Shown here piece by piece: positions 8,557 to 16,292 of a DNA stretch of 64,000 bases; the stretch's first letter is position 1; every line of letters starts with the position of its first letter. The notes beneath the pieces were generated by a model. That model searched no databases. It was not told where the DNA came from and worked only from the letters and a program-made list of their open reading frames with translations. Location of the stretch: NCBI RefSeq assembly GCF_009688965.1, contig NZ_AP021875.1:6572001-6636000 (forward strand), given 5' to 3'. Source of the stretch: Desulfosarcina widdelii. Lineage in GTDB: Bacteria; Desulfobacterota; Desulfobacteria; Desulfobacterales; Desulfosarcinaceae. Made by a program: the position numbers and the translations under genes.

Positions 8557-9900
8557 ATGAGCAAAACCCGGATCATGGTGGTGGATGACGAACTGATCAT
8601 TCGGGAATCGTTGGCCGGGTGGCTGGAGCGCGACGGCCATCATGTGGAAACCGCCGAAAGCGGGGAAGCGGCCCTGAAAAAACTCACCAACGAACAGTTC
8701 GACATCCTTCTGGTTGACATCAAGATGGAGGGCATGAGCGGGCTGGACTTGCTCCGGGTCGTCAACGAGCAGGACCTAGATACGGCCGTGGTGATGATCA
8801 CGGCCTACGGTTCCATCTCCACGGCCATCGAAGCCATGAAAAGCGGTGCGGTGGAGTACCTGCTCAAACCCTTCGATCCGGAAGAGATCGGCGTTCTGAT
8901 CGAAAAGATCATCTCCCAACAGGCCCAGGCCAAGGAGAACCTTTACCTGCGCGAAGAGGTCAAGGCCCGTACCCGGTTCGAAAGCATGATCGGCCAGTCC
9001 GCGGCCATGCAGCAGGTGTTCGATCTGATCCGGGACGTGGCGCCGACGGATTCGACGGTCCTGATTACCGGCGAGACCGGAACCGGCAAGGGGTTGGCCG
9101 CCAAGGCGATCCACACCAGCAGCCGACGCAGCCAGGGGCCCTTTGTCGCTGTCAATTGCGGCGCCATTCCCGAACACCTCATGGAAAGCGAACTTTTCGG
9201 CCACCAGAAAGGCGCTTTCACCGATGCCCGCGAAACCAAAAAGGGGCGTCTGGAACTGGCCAACGGGGGGACCCTATTTCTCGACGAGATCGGCGAGATC
9301 AGCATGCGGATGCAAATCGATCTGCTGCGGGTGCTGGAGGACCGCGTTTTCTACCGGGTGGGTGGGACTCAACCCCTGGAAGCGGATTTCCGGGTCATCG
9401 CCGCCACCAACCGCGACCTCAAGGAAGCCATCGCCGAAGGCAGCTTTCGTGAGGATCTTTTCTACCGACTGAACGTCATCGCTTTTGCCATGCCGCCCCT
9501 GAGCCACCGCAAGGAGGATATCCCGCTGCTCTGCGACCACTTTCTGCGCCGTTTTGCCCAGGAGACCAACAAGCCGATCCGGCAGGTCAGCCGTGAAGCC
9601 ATGGACGAGATGATGCTTTACGACTGGCCTGGAAATATTCGTGAACTGGAAAACGCCATCGAAAGGGCCGTGGTGGTGGGCAAGGGGCCCCGGGTGATGG
9701 CCGAGGATTTGCCCATTGTCTGCGGCCTGAAAGGTGCCGAGCCTGCGGACCATAGCCTCAAGGCCATCGAAAAGAACCATATCCGGCAGGTGCTTGAAGA
9801 GAACGACTGGAATATCTCGATTTGCGCCAAAATCCTGGGAATCGACCGATCCACCTTGTACAGCAAAATCAAACGTTACCAGCTGCAGAGCCCGTCTTGA
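8557..9900 (+). CDS. NtrC-family sigma-54 response regulator (cassette 1)
   Basis: The 447-residue protein has a receiver domain (Asp 54 in LLVDIKM, Lys 104), a sigma-54 AAA+ domain (Walker A GETGTGKG at about 172-179; Walker B GGTLFLDE), and a Fis-type helix-turn-helix at the end (ILGIDRSTLYSKIKRY). It should activate -24/-12 promoters after phosphorylation by the upstream kinase. The loop that contacts sigma-54 reads GAFTDA instead of the usual GAFTGA. The last codons overlap the start of the archaemetzincin gene (TTGA), which implies translational coupling. A plausible target is the -24/-12 promoter at 12845-12860 before the GcvH-like genes. An orthologous copy is at 32665-34002. Confidence 0.92.
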   Translation: MSKTRIMVVDDELIIRESLAGWLERDGHHVETAESGEAALKKLTNEQFDILLVDIKMEGMSGLDLLRVVNEQDLDTAVVMITAYGSISTAIEAMKSGAVEYLLKPFDPEEIGVLIEKIISQQAQAKENLYLREEVKARTRFESMIGQSAAMQQVFDLIRDVAPTDSTVLITGETGTGKGLAAKAIHTSSRRSQGPFVAVNCGAIPEHLMESELFGHQKGAFTDARETKKGRLELANGGTLFLDEIGEISMRMQIDLLRVLEDRVFYRVGGTQPLEADFRVIAATNRDLKEAIAEGSFREDLFYRLNVIAFAMPPLSHRKEDIPLLCDHFLRRFAQETNKPIRQVSREAMDEMMLYDWPGNIRELENAIERAVVVGKGPRVMAEDLPIVCGLKGAEPADHSLKAIEKNHIRQVLEENDWNISICAKILGIDRSTLYSKIKRYQLQSPS

Positions 9901-10454
9901 GCACCGATTTCCGAAAAACCGTTCTGATCGCACCCATCGGCGAATTCGAGGCCGATATCCTCCAAGCCGTCGACGCCATGATCAAAAAGGCCTTCGATCT
10001 TTCCTGCCGCATCGAACCGCTGCTTGACACGATCGATTTTGCCTGGAACGCCGAACGCGAACAGTTTCATTCCACGGCCATCCTGGCCAGACTGGCCGAA
10101 AATACGCCCGCCGAAGTGCTCAAGATTCTGGCCCTGACCAAAGAAGACCTGTTTATTCCCATTCTCACCCATGTGTATGGAGAAGCGCAGCTGGGGGGTA
10201 CCAGTTGCATCGTCTCCACCTTCCGGCTGTCCGGCGGCATCTCGCCAACCGTCCAGCGGGGGCACTATCTGGAGCGCATCGCCAAGGAGAGCGCCCATGA
10301 GCTGGGGCACACTTTCGATCTGCGCCACTGCAAGGACAGCCAGTGTCTGATGCATTACTGCCGCGGCATCGGCGACGTGGACGGCAAGAGCGACCAGTTC
10401 TGCCGCTACTGCCAGGTGATGCTGGAAGATCACTTGAAGGCAATCAGGTCCTGA
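9897..10454 (+). CDS. amzA: Archaemetzincin-like zinc metalloprotease (cassette 1)
   Basis: The signature HELGHTFDLRHC (His 134, His 138, His 144) is followed by a CLMHYC segment and FCRYC, matching the archaemetzincin pattern of a zinc site plus a four-cysteine structural zinc. The usual Gly of the metzincin motif is Asp here. I place the start at TTG 9897, which overlaps the regulator's stop codon (TTGA) and gives 185 residues, the usual family length. Extending to ATG 9822 would overlap the regulator's HTH and is unlikely. It has no signal peptide, so it acts in the cytoplasm. Substrates of bacterial archaemetzincins are unknown. Co-translation with a sigma-54 regulator, seen twice in this window, suggests a job in that signalling pathway, for example processing the convergently encoded GcvH-like proteins (speculation). 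Confidence 0.85.
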   Translation: MSTDFRKTVLIAPIGEFEADILQAVDAMIKKAFDLSCRIEPLLDTIDFAWNAEREQFHSTAILARLAENTPAEVLKILALTKEDLFIPILTHVYGEAQLGGTSCIVSTFRLSGGISPTVQRGHYLERIAKESAHELGHTFDLRHCKDSQCLMHYCRGIGDVDGKSDQFCRYCQVMLEDHLKAIRS

Positions 10455-10809
10455 CGGTGCCGTCTGATTTGCATTATGTTAAATCTCCGGCTGTGCCCGT
10501 GCGACTCGAAGCGGTTCGGACCGGTTCGGCGGGACATTCAATCGGCAAATGGCCCATAGAACGTCGAACATCCAACGTCCAATGTTGAATGAAGGAAATC
10601 GCTCCGCTCCGGCGTCCAACAAAAAGGTTTCACGAGCTTTTGTTGCCTTCTGTTAAGCAGGATTTTAAGATATTAAAAAAGAAAGCATACCTTATTCGAA
10701 GTTGGACGTTCGATGTTCGACGTTCATGGGACTGGACTTCAGCCCCTTCAAAGAGCTTCATCAAACCACCGGCTCAGCAGGTGGCCGTTGATTCCAATTG
10801 AATGATTTC
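10455..10809. repeat. Dispersed repeat C, copy 1
   Basis: The gap between two convergent genes is filled by a repeat (about 10471-10784). It starts with a GCATTAnnTTAAA segment and CGAAGCGGTTCGGACCGG, followed by inverted arms near 10558 (GAACGTCGAACATCCAACGT) and 10703 (ACGTTCGATGTTCGACGTTC). Similar copies are at 42525-42650 and 59998-60320. No ORF of note lies in it. Confidence 0.75.
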
Positions 10810-11724
10810 CTATGTTCTGAGGAACTGCCGGGCCATTTTCTCCCAGCAGGATTGTGGCAGTTGGCCTAAAATGTCGTCCGCCAGATGGCCGCCATCCGTT
10901 GCCATGGGTCCCAGTTCGGTTTCCAGGGCCTGATACAACCGGTCCATTTCCGCCTCGATAAAAGTCGTGGCCTCCATGCCCATCTGCAGGCTGCGCAGGT
11001 CTTCGCGGAGGTCGGTCGGCTGTACCATGAGCAGCCATCCTTTTCCGTATGGGTCCGCCGGCACCGCCCCGGGGTGGGTTCTCACCTCGGGGTTGAAGGC
11101 GGTGACCACCCCGCTGACCGGCGAAAGCAGGTCGGCATTGAGCGAACCGCGACGCATGCATACGCCCACGTGATCCCGCTGCACCGGTTTGCCCATCAGC
11201 GGCATGTCGATGGACTCCATGGTGCCCAGCAGACGGGCGGCAAAGGCGTCAAGCCCGATGCGCACCTGGCCGCCGGAGGCCAGTCCCACCCAGGTGTGTC
11301 CCTGATGGAAGTAAACACCCTGAGGGATCTTGACCCCATGGACATCCTTCATCCCCACCGGCTGGATGACGGCGTGGACCGCATATTGATCCTGGAAATA
11401 CTGGTCGAATTCGCAGTTGCTGCACAGGTAATCGTTGGTGCAGGGCCGAAAACCGATGCGCCGTTTAAGATGGTGCAGGCAGGGGCGCCGGTGAACGGGC
11501 CGCTCCCTGAGCTTGTCGGCCCAGTAGACGATTTGTCCGCGCCGGCCGGAAACGGCCTGGCCGGCTGCCAGCCGTCTCTGGTTTTTTTCGGCCAATTGCC
11601 GCAGTATCCTGTCGAAACGGCAGCCATTGCAGTCATAGGCCCTTCGGCACATTTTGGCTTTCACCACGCCGGCCTGCATCCAGATGCACGGATCGGCCGG
11701 CGTCTGTTGCTGTCGCTGGTTCAT
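10810..11724 (-). CDS. Cys-rich GcvH-like protein without lipoyl lysine (cassette 1, second copy)
   Basis: The 304-residue protein has two parts. The N-terminal half (about 1-130) has conserved cysteines: CIWMQAGVV, C-x3-YDC-x2-C, PCLHHL, and C-x3-Y-x-C-x2-C-x-FDQ. The C-terminal half matches the GcvH fold (QGHTWVGLASGG, MPLMGK, SPVSGVV, DPYGKGW). Aligned without gaps to E. coli GcvH from the LP-x-x-G segment to the SPV turn, the lipoylated Lys position is Ser. It therefore cannot act as a normal glycine-cleavage carrier. The eight cysteines could bind metal or an Fe-S cluster (inference). It follows its paralogue by 4 nt and should share the -24/-12 promoter at 12845-12860. Automatic annotation would probably call it glycine cleavage protein H. 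Confidence 0.8.
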   Translation of the reverse strand: MNQRQQQTPADPCIWMQAGVVKAKMCRRAYDCNGCRFDRILRQLAEKNQRRLAAGQAVSGRRGQIVYWADKLRERPVHRRPCLHHLKRRIGFRPCTNDYLCSNCEFDQYFQDQYAVHAVIQPVGMKDVHGVKIPQGVYFHQGHTWVGLASGGQVRIGLDAFAARLLGTMESIDMPLMGKPVQRDHVGVCMRRGSLNADLLSPVSGVVTAFNPEVRTHPGAVPADPYGKGWLLMVQPTDLREDLRSLQMGMEATTFIEAEMDRLYQALETELGPMATDGGHLADDILGQLPQSCWEKMARQFLRT

Positions 11725-11728
11725 AGCT

Positions 11729-12730
11729 TTATTCCGTTTTCAGAAACGCCCGGGCCAGTTTCTTCCATTCCAGACCAGGCAGGTTGCCGTAAAGATCCGA
11801 TCCGAAAGTTCCGCCGTCGGCCGCCAGGGGGCCGGCTACTTCGGTGACCATCTCTTCCAGAACACCCACTTCCTCGCTGATCCAGTTCGTGCTGTCCGCG
11901 TCGCTCATCAATTGCTTGGCCGCCGACTTGATGTCCGGCGTGCGAACCAGAAACAGCCACCCATCGCCATAGGGCTCGCGGTTGGTCAGTCCCGGATTTT
12001 CCAGCACGCGGGTATTGACTTCCACAATCACGCCGTCGACCGGCGAACGCACATCCGCCAGGTTGTCGCGCCGCTTCAATCCCCAGGCGATTTCGTTATG
12101 GTTCATCTCCTTGCCCATGAGAGGAAGTTCGAAGCCGTCGGCCTGACCGAACACCTTCTGGGAGAAGTCGTCCAGGCCAATGCGCATATAGCCGCCGCTT
12201 TCGATGCGGGCCCAGGTGTGGCCGTTGTGGAAATGGTAATGGCGGGGAACGTCAAAGCCTTTGACCGTTTCGACCCAGGTGGGATCGCTTTTGGTTTTTG
12301 CGCTGAGGACATCCTCGAAATATTGATCGAAATCGCATTTTTCGCACCGGAAATCATAGGCGCAGGCGCGATGGGCGATGCGTTGGGTCAGGCTATGCCG
12401 GCAGACCCGCTCCAGAGCCGGACGTCTGCGCATGGCATCCTGCCAGCTGACCTGTTTGCCCTTATCCACCTTGGCCTGCATGGCGTGATCGTATTTGCAG
12501 GTAGTGCAGTCATAGAAATTGTTGCAGCTTTTGAATTTGACCGCGCCGGACTGCATCCAGAGGCAGGGGTTCTCGGCCTGGGCCTTTTTATCCGGTTTGA
12601 TGACCCACACCTGCCCGCCCAGCACCGAGCCGATTCCGGCCGGCTGCTTTACTTCGTGGTGCCGTCCTCGGCGATAAGACGATCCGTACCCGATGTGGCT
12701 TCTGGAATGGTTGTCTTTCTTCTCGATCAT
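11729..12730 (-). CDS. Cys-rich GcvH-like protein without lipoyl lysine (cassette 1, first copy)
   Basis: Start ATG 12730 has AAAGGAG upstream and gives 333 residues; the frame is open to 12865 but lacks a ribosome site there. The N-terminal region carries CLWMQSGAV, C-x3-FYDC-x2-C-x-YD, CRHSLTQRI, and C-x3-FRCEKCDFDQ. The C-terminal half is GcvH-like (HNGHTWARIESGG, LPLMGKEM, SPVDGVIVEVN, EPYGDGW). The residue aligned with GcvH's lipoyl Lys is Asp. A further C-terminal tail of about 80 residues is shared by all three copies here (LxAxGGxxxxDIxGxL-type segment, then a W near the end). A canonical sigma-54 promoter lies 115 nt upstream, so expression is probably controlled by the cassette's NtrC-type regulator. 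The molecular function is unknown. Confidence 0.82.
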   Translation of the reverse strand: MIEKKDNHSRSHIGYGSSYRRGRHHEVKQPAGIGSVLGGQVWVIKPDKKAQAENPCLWMQSGAVKFKSCNNFYDCTTCKYDHAMQAKVDKGKQVSWQDAMRRRPALERVCRHSLTQRIAHRACAYDFRCEKCDFDQYFEDVLSAKTKSDPTWVETVKGFDVPRHYHFHNGHTWARIESGGYMRIGLDDFSQKVFGQADGFELPLMGKEMNHNEIAWGLKRRDNLADVRSPVDGVIVEVNTRVLENPGLTNREPYGDGWLFLVRTPDIKSAAKQLMSDADSTNWISEEVGVLEEMVTEVAGPLAADGGTFGSDLYGNLPGLEWKKLARAFLKTE

Positions 12731-12844
12731 TGCCCTTCTCCTTTGCTGGTGTTGTAAATACTTGATTTCCAATAATGGCGTTATCTTGATTCCGGTCTGT
12801 CGGGTGTGGTACACCCCAAATGGGAGCGACTTGTTAACGGGTAC

Positions 12845-12860
12845 AGCAAGCTGCGTGCCA
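12845..12860 (-). promoter_or_regulatory. Sigma-54 (-24/-12) promoter of the GcvH-like pair
   Basis: Read on the minus strand, TGGCACG-CAGC-TTGCT matches the consensus TGGCACG-N4-TTGCW at every fixed position. It lies 115 nt upstream of the ATG at 12730. Two NtrC-type activators are encoded in the window, one in the same cassette. Confidence 0.9.
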
Positions 12861-13023
12861 TCCAATTAATATCTTGATTTTATAGTAAATACAGATTTTC
12901 ATAGGCTGTAGGACGCAACGGCTGCCCGGAAATTGTGGTGTTTTCCAACAGTTCTGAATGCGAGATCGAGCCTCGAAGACCGAAATAGATGTGATTAGCT
13001 AATATTATCTGTTGGTTATTAAT

Positions 13024-13064
13024 CTGTAGGATTTTCCTACAGCGATAGTTGGATTTTCCTACAC
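13024..13064. promoter_or_regulatory. Tandem palindromic binding sites (possible activator sites)
   Basis: The perfect inverted repeat CTGTAGGA-TTT-TCCTACAG at 13024-13042 is followed 24 bp later by a partial copy (TTGGATTTTCCTACA). The position is about 165 bp upstream of the -24 element at 12860 and 20-60 bp upstream of the rubrerythrin start. It could be an upstream activator site for the former or an operator for the latter. Confidence 0.45.
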
Positions 13065-13084
13065 GATAAGGAAAGGAGACCCCC

Positions 13085-13552
13085 ATGGATTTCAAGAATC
13101 TGGAAGCGCTGATCCGGTTTGCCATCGAAAAGGAAAAGGAGGCGGCGGAATTTTACGAATCGAACAGCGAGTCGGAAATGATGTCCGGTAAAAAGCAGAT
13201 GCTCAAGGAGTTTGCCGCCGAAGAGCGCAAGCACCAGCAGATGCTGAAGGAGTATCTCGCCACCGGCGTGGCCCGGAAACTGGATGAATACCGATTCGAA
13301 TGGATCACCGACATCAAGCGCAGCGACTATGTGGACGAGGTGGAATACCAGCCGGGCATGGCCTACAACGAGCTGCTCATGCTGGCCATGAAACGGGAGG
13401 AAGCGGCACTCAAGCTTTACAACCAGCTGCTGGAAAAAGCGGAGGACGAAGACGCCAAAAAGCTGTTCAAAATGCTTTGCCAGGAGGAGGCCAAACACAA
13501 ACTGGCCCTTGAAACCATGTATGACGACTACATGGCCGAAATGGGCGACTGA
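13085..13552 (+). CDS. Rubrerythrin-like diiron (ferritin-like) protein
   Basis: The 155-residue helical protein has two E-x-x-H motifs (EERKH at about 46-50, EEAKH at about 134-138) plus acidic residues in helices 1 and 3, the diiron pattern of the rubrerythrin/erythrin family. It lacks the C-terminal rubredoxin domain of classical rubrerythrin. The likely role is cytoplasmic peroxide or oxygen detoxification in an anaerobe. It starts at ATG 13085 with a strong AAGGAAAGGAG site and precedes miaA by only a few bases, so the two may be co-transcribed. The TGTAGGA palindromes just upstream may control it. Confidence 0.85.
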   Translation: MDFKNLEALIRFAIEKEKEAAEFYESNSESEMMSGKKQMLKEFAAEERKHQQMLKEYLATGVARKLDEYRFEWITDIKRSDYVDEVEYQPGMAYNELLMLAMKREEAALKLYNQLLEKAEDEDAKKLFKMLCQEEAKHKLALETMYDDYMAEMGD

Positions 13553-13558
13553 TTTCCG

Positions 13559-14485
13559 GTGCCCGCCGCGTCGAAAAACAGGATCGTGGTTGTCTGCGGT
13601 CCCACCGGTTCCGGCAAAACCGGTCTGGCCATCGGTCTGGCGCAGCAGTTCGGCGGTGAGATCGTGGGGGCCGATTCCATGCAGATCTATCGCACCATGG
13701 ATATCGGCACGGCCAAGCCGACGCCGGCCGAGCAGGCCCAGGCAGCCCACCACATGATCGACATCTTGGACCCCGACGAGGACTTCGACGCCGCCATGTA
13801 TGCCGACGCGGCCGACCGCGCCATCGACGGCATCGTCGGCCGCGATCGGCTGCCGCTGGTGGTGGGCGGCACCGGTTTTTACATCAAGGCCCTGGTGTAC
13901 GGTCTGTTCGAAGAAGGCCCGTCGGACCCGGAAATTCGCCGGCGGCTGAAAAGAAGCGTTCAGTCCGAAGGCAGCGCAGCCCTGCACCGGCGACTTGCGG
14001 TGTTGGACGACCGGGCCGCGGCCAGGATCCACCCCAACGATGCTTATCGCATCGTGCGCGCATTGGAGGTGTTCGAAATCACCGGCCAGCCCCTCAGCGA
14101 CTTCCAACGGCAGCACCGGTTTCAGGATCAACGGTTCGATGCCCTTTTTCTCGGCGTTACCTGGCCCCGGCCGATCCTTTACGACCGCATCGACCGGCGG
14201 GTGGATCGCATGATGGACCAGGGATTGGAGGCAGAGGTGAGGGGGCTGCTGGCCCGGGGCTATGGTCCTCAGCTCAAGTCCATGCAGAGCCTGGGGTACC
14301 GGCACCTGACCGCTTTTATCGACGGCCGAACGAGTCTCGATGAAACGGTCAGGACGCTGAAACGGGACCACCGCCGCTATGCCAAACGACAGTTGACCTG
14401 GTTCCGGGCGAACCCGGCGGTCCACTGGATGACGCCTGAAACACCGCAGGCCGCTGTTGACCGGATCGGAAAATTCCTGGCATAA
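13559..14485 (+). CDS. miaA: tRNA dimethylallyltransferase
   Basis: MiaA transfers a dimethylallyl group to A37 of tRNAs reading UNN codons. The 308-residue protein has the P-loop GPTGSGKT (14-21), GADSMQIYRTMDIGTAKP, VVGGTGFYIKALVYG, and the region IVRALEVFEITGQPLSDFQ, all diagnostic. The start is GTG at 13559, six bases after the rubrerythrin stop. The length is normal. The gene is a housekeeping one and appears unrelated to the Hdr and signalling loci around it. Confidence 0.95.
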   Translation: MPAASKNRIVVVCGPTGSGKTGLAIGLAQQFGGEIVGADSMQIYRTMDIGTAKPTPAEQAQAAHHMIDILDPDEDFDAAMYADAADRAIDGIVGRDRLPLVVGGTGFYIKALVYGLFEEGPSDPEIRRRLKRSVQSEGSAALHRRLAVLDDRAAARIHPNDAYRIVRALEVFEITGQPLSDFQRQHRFQDQRFDALFLGVTWPRPILYDRIDRRVDRMMDQGLEAEVRGLLARGYGPQLKSMQSLGYRHLTAFIDGRTSLDETVRTLKRDHRRYAKRQLTWFRANPAVHWMTPETPQAAVDRIGKFLA

Positions 14486-14752
14486 AAACGTTGCCATGAC
14501 CGATGCCGGTTAAGACGTGTCTTCTTCGCGATGTTTCGAAAAGTGAGCGGCCGAGGCCGCTGAAACGACCGGAAGGGCGTTCTGGCCGGCAACGCTAAAG
14601 AGACCCGGGCAAACGACCGATACAAATGGAGTAACGGTGGCATGCGTCGGGCCCATATTTTGATCGATCCATCCGGTCAGCGAAAAGGATGCTTAGACCG
14701 CTATGACGATAGCCGAATTGTCAAAAGACGTTTTTTCGATCCAGGAGGTATG

Positions 14753-15136
14753 ATGTCATCCCCAATCCGTGTTCTGGTGGTCGATGATGAACCGTCCATT
14801 CGCAACAGCCTGTTAGAGTTTCTGGAAGACTGTCAGTTTGCCGTTTCGGCAGCGGACAGTGCCGAAAGCGCACTGGAACTGATTGAACACACGCCTATCG
14901 ACGTGGCCATCGTGGACATCCGGCTTCCCAAACTCGATGGCGATTCCTTTATCCTCCAGGCCCACCAGCGCTCCCCCCGCATGCGGTTCATGATCCATAC
15001 GGGATCCGTGGAATATAAACTGCCCGATGAACTGAAAGGTTTCGGCGTGACTCACGATTGCGTTTTTCTCAAGCCGCAGATGGATCTTTCGGTTTTTGAA
15101 ACGGCGATTCGTAAAATGATGGACGCCGGAGAATAA
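14753..15136 (+). CDS. Single-domain response regulator (CheY-like)
   Basis: This is a stand-alone receiver of about 127 residues: VLVVDDEPSIRN (acidic pocket), the phospho-acceptor Asp in VAIVDIRLPKLDG, Thr in IHTGS, and Lys in FLKPQ. There is no output domain. The frame is open upstream to 14642, but AGGAGG at 14743-14748 points to the ATG at 14753 (or 14750). It converges with the receiver-kinase gene ending at 15150, 13 bp away, and is a candidate partner for that kinase or for the haem-type kinase at 16285-18624. Confidence 0.85.
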   Translation: MSSPIRVLVVDDEPSIRNSLLEFLEDCQFAVSAADSAESALELIEHTPIDVAIVDIRLPKLDGDSFILQAHQRSPRMRFMIHTGSVEYKLPDELKGFGVTHDCVFLKPQMDLSVFETAIRKMMDAGE

Positions 15137-15149
15137 CGAACATTCGCAA

Positions 15150-16292
15150 CTACCCGTCCGCGGCCGGCGATCTGGGAATCGTCACCTTGAATTTTGTTCC
15201 CTTTCCCACCGTACTGGAGACCGTGATGGTGCCTTCATGCTGGCCCACCACGCGATTGGCGATGAACAGCCCCAGGCCGGTCCCTTTTCTCCCCTTGGTC
15301 GAGTAAAACAGATCGAAAATCGACTTGCAGGTCTCCTCGTCCATGCCGATGCCGTTGTCGGCGATGCAAAATAGAATTTCTCCGTTGTCGTCGTTCACGG
15401 AAAAGTCGATGCGATGCCCGGTGGTCGCACGGTTTTTCAGGCAGGCATCGACGGCATTGTCCAGGATGTTGATCAAAGCGGCCTGCAGGTAGTCGGCGTC
15501 CACCGCCATCGTACCTAAATTCTCTTCGAAACGGCACTGCAAGTCGATGCCGCCGGTTTCGATCCTCGGCTGGATGACCCGTACCAGTTCCTCGGAAAAA
15601 TCCAGGACCTCGACCGGCGTCCGTTTCAGTTGCCGTTCCTTGGCGTAATAGAGGATGTCCAGCACCATCTTGCGGATTCGTTCGGCCGTCTCCCGGGCGG
15701 CATCGCACCCTTGGGCGGCACGCTCGAGATCCTGCTTTTCAAGACCGGAAGCAACCAGGTAGAGACCGCCGTCCAGGCTGGTGAGCAGCCCCTTCATGCC
15801 GTGGGAAATGGACCCGATCATCAACCCCAGGGAGGCCAGGTGGTCCTGGAGTTCGGTTTTTTCGCGCACCAGCCGCTCCAGGTTGCGGGTGTAATCCCGG
15901 AGCCTGGCACGCATGTCGATCTTTTCCAGGGCCCGGCGAATGGCGATCTCCAGCGCATCCACATTGATGGGTTTGGTGATGAAATCGGTGGCCCGGTACT
16001 TCAAACTGCGAATGGCCAGGTTCATGTCCCCGTGGCCGGTGATCATGATCACTTCGGTTTCCGGATTCTCGTGCTTGATTTTGCGCAGCAGTTCGATGCC
16101 GTCGCCTCCCGGCATTTTGATGTCGGTGACCACGATCTGGGGATTGTCCGCCTGAAAGATTTCGAAGGCCCGTGCGGCGTTCTCGGCTTCCAGCGTCAGG
16201 TAGCCCATGTCCTGCAGGGCGATGGCCAGAACGTCGCGGATATCCGGCTCGTCGTCAACAATCAGAACGGAGTTCTTGCCGCCGTCATTCAT
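15150..16292 (-). CDS. Receiver-histidine kinase hybrid
   Basis: The 380-residue protein begins with a receiver domain (VLIVDDEPDIRD, VVTDIKMPGGDG, FITKPI), followed by a coiled coil, a kinase dimerisation segment with His in GSISHGMKGLL, and an HATPase domain (LINILDNAVDA, IADNGIGMD, KGTGLGLFIA). The H-box is atypical: SHGMKG replaces HELRNP. It has no membrane segment. Its start overlaps the end of the upstream haem-type kinase by 8 bp, so the two are co-translated and probably form a phosphorelay. The possible output is the receiver domain buried in the HdrA protein encoded upstream in the same direction (inference). Confidence 0.85.
   Translation of the reverse strand: MNDGGKNSVLIVDDEPDIRDVLAIALQDMGYLTLEAENAARAFEIFQADNPQIVVTDIKMPGGDGIELLRKIKHENPETEVIMITGHGDMNLAIRSLKYRATDFITKPINVDALEIAIRRALEKIDMRARLRDYTRNLERLVREKTELQDHLASLGLMIGSISHGMKGLLTSLDGGLYLVASGLEKQDLERAAQGCDAARETAERIRKMVLDILYYAKERQLKRTPVEVLDFSEELVRVIQPRIETGGIDLQCRFEENLGTMAVDADYLQAALINILDNAVDACLKNRATTGHRIDFSVNDDNGEILFCIADNGIGMDEETCKSIFDLFYSTKGRKGTGLGLFIANRVVGQHEGTITVSSTVGKGTKFKVTIPRSPAADG

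Larger units (their letters stand above)
12731..13084. other. Divergent regulatory region (GcvH-like genes / rubrerythrin)
   Basis: The region contains the sigma-54 promoter for the minus-strand GcvH-like genes at 12845-12860 and a TGTAGGA/TCCTACA palindrome pair at 13024-13064. A TGTAGGA half-site also occurs near 12906. AAGGAAAGGAG at 13068-13078 is the ribosome site for the rubrerythrin gene. No RNA gene was seen. Confidence 0.6.

Noticed and set aside
10810..12730. Annotation as glycine cleavage H proteins
   Set aside because: The lipoyl lysine is absent, extra Cys-rich domains are present, and no gcvT/gcvP neighbours exist.
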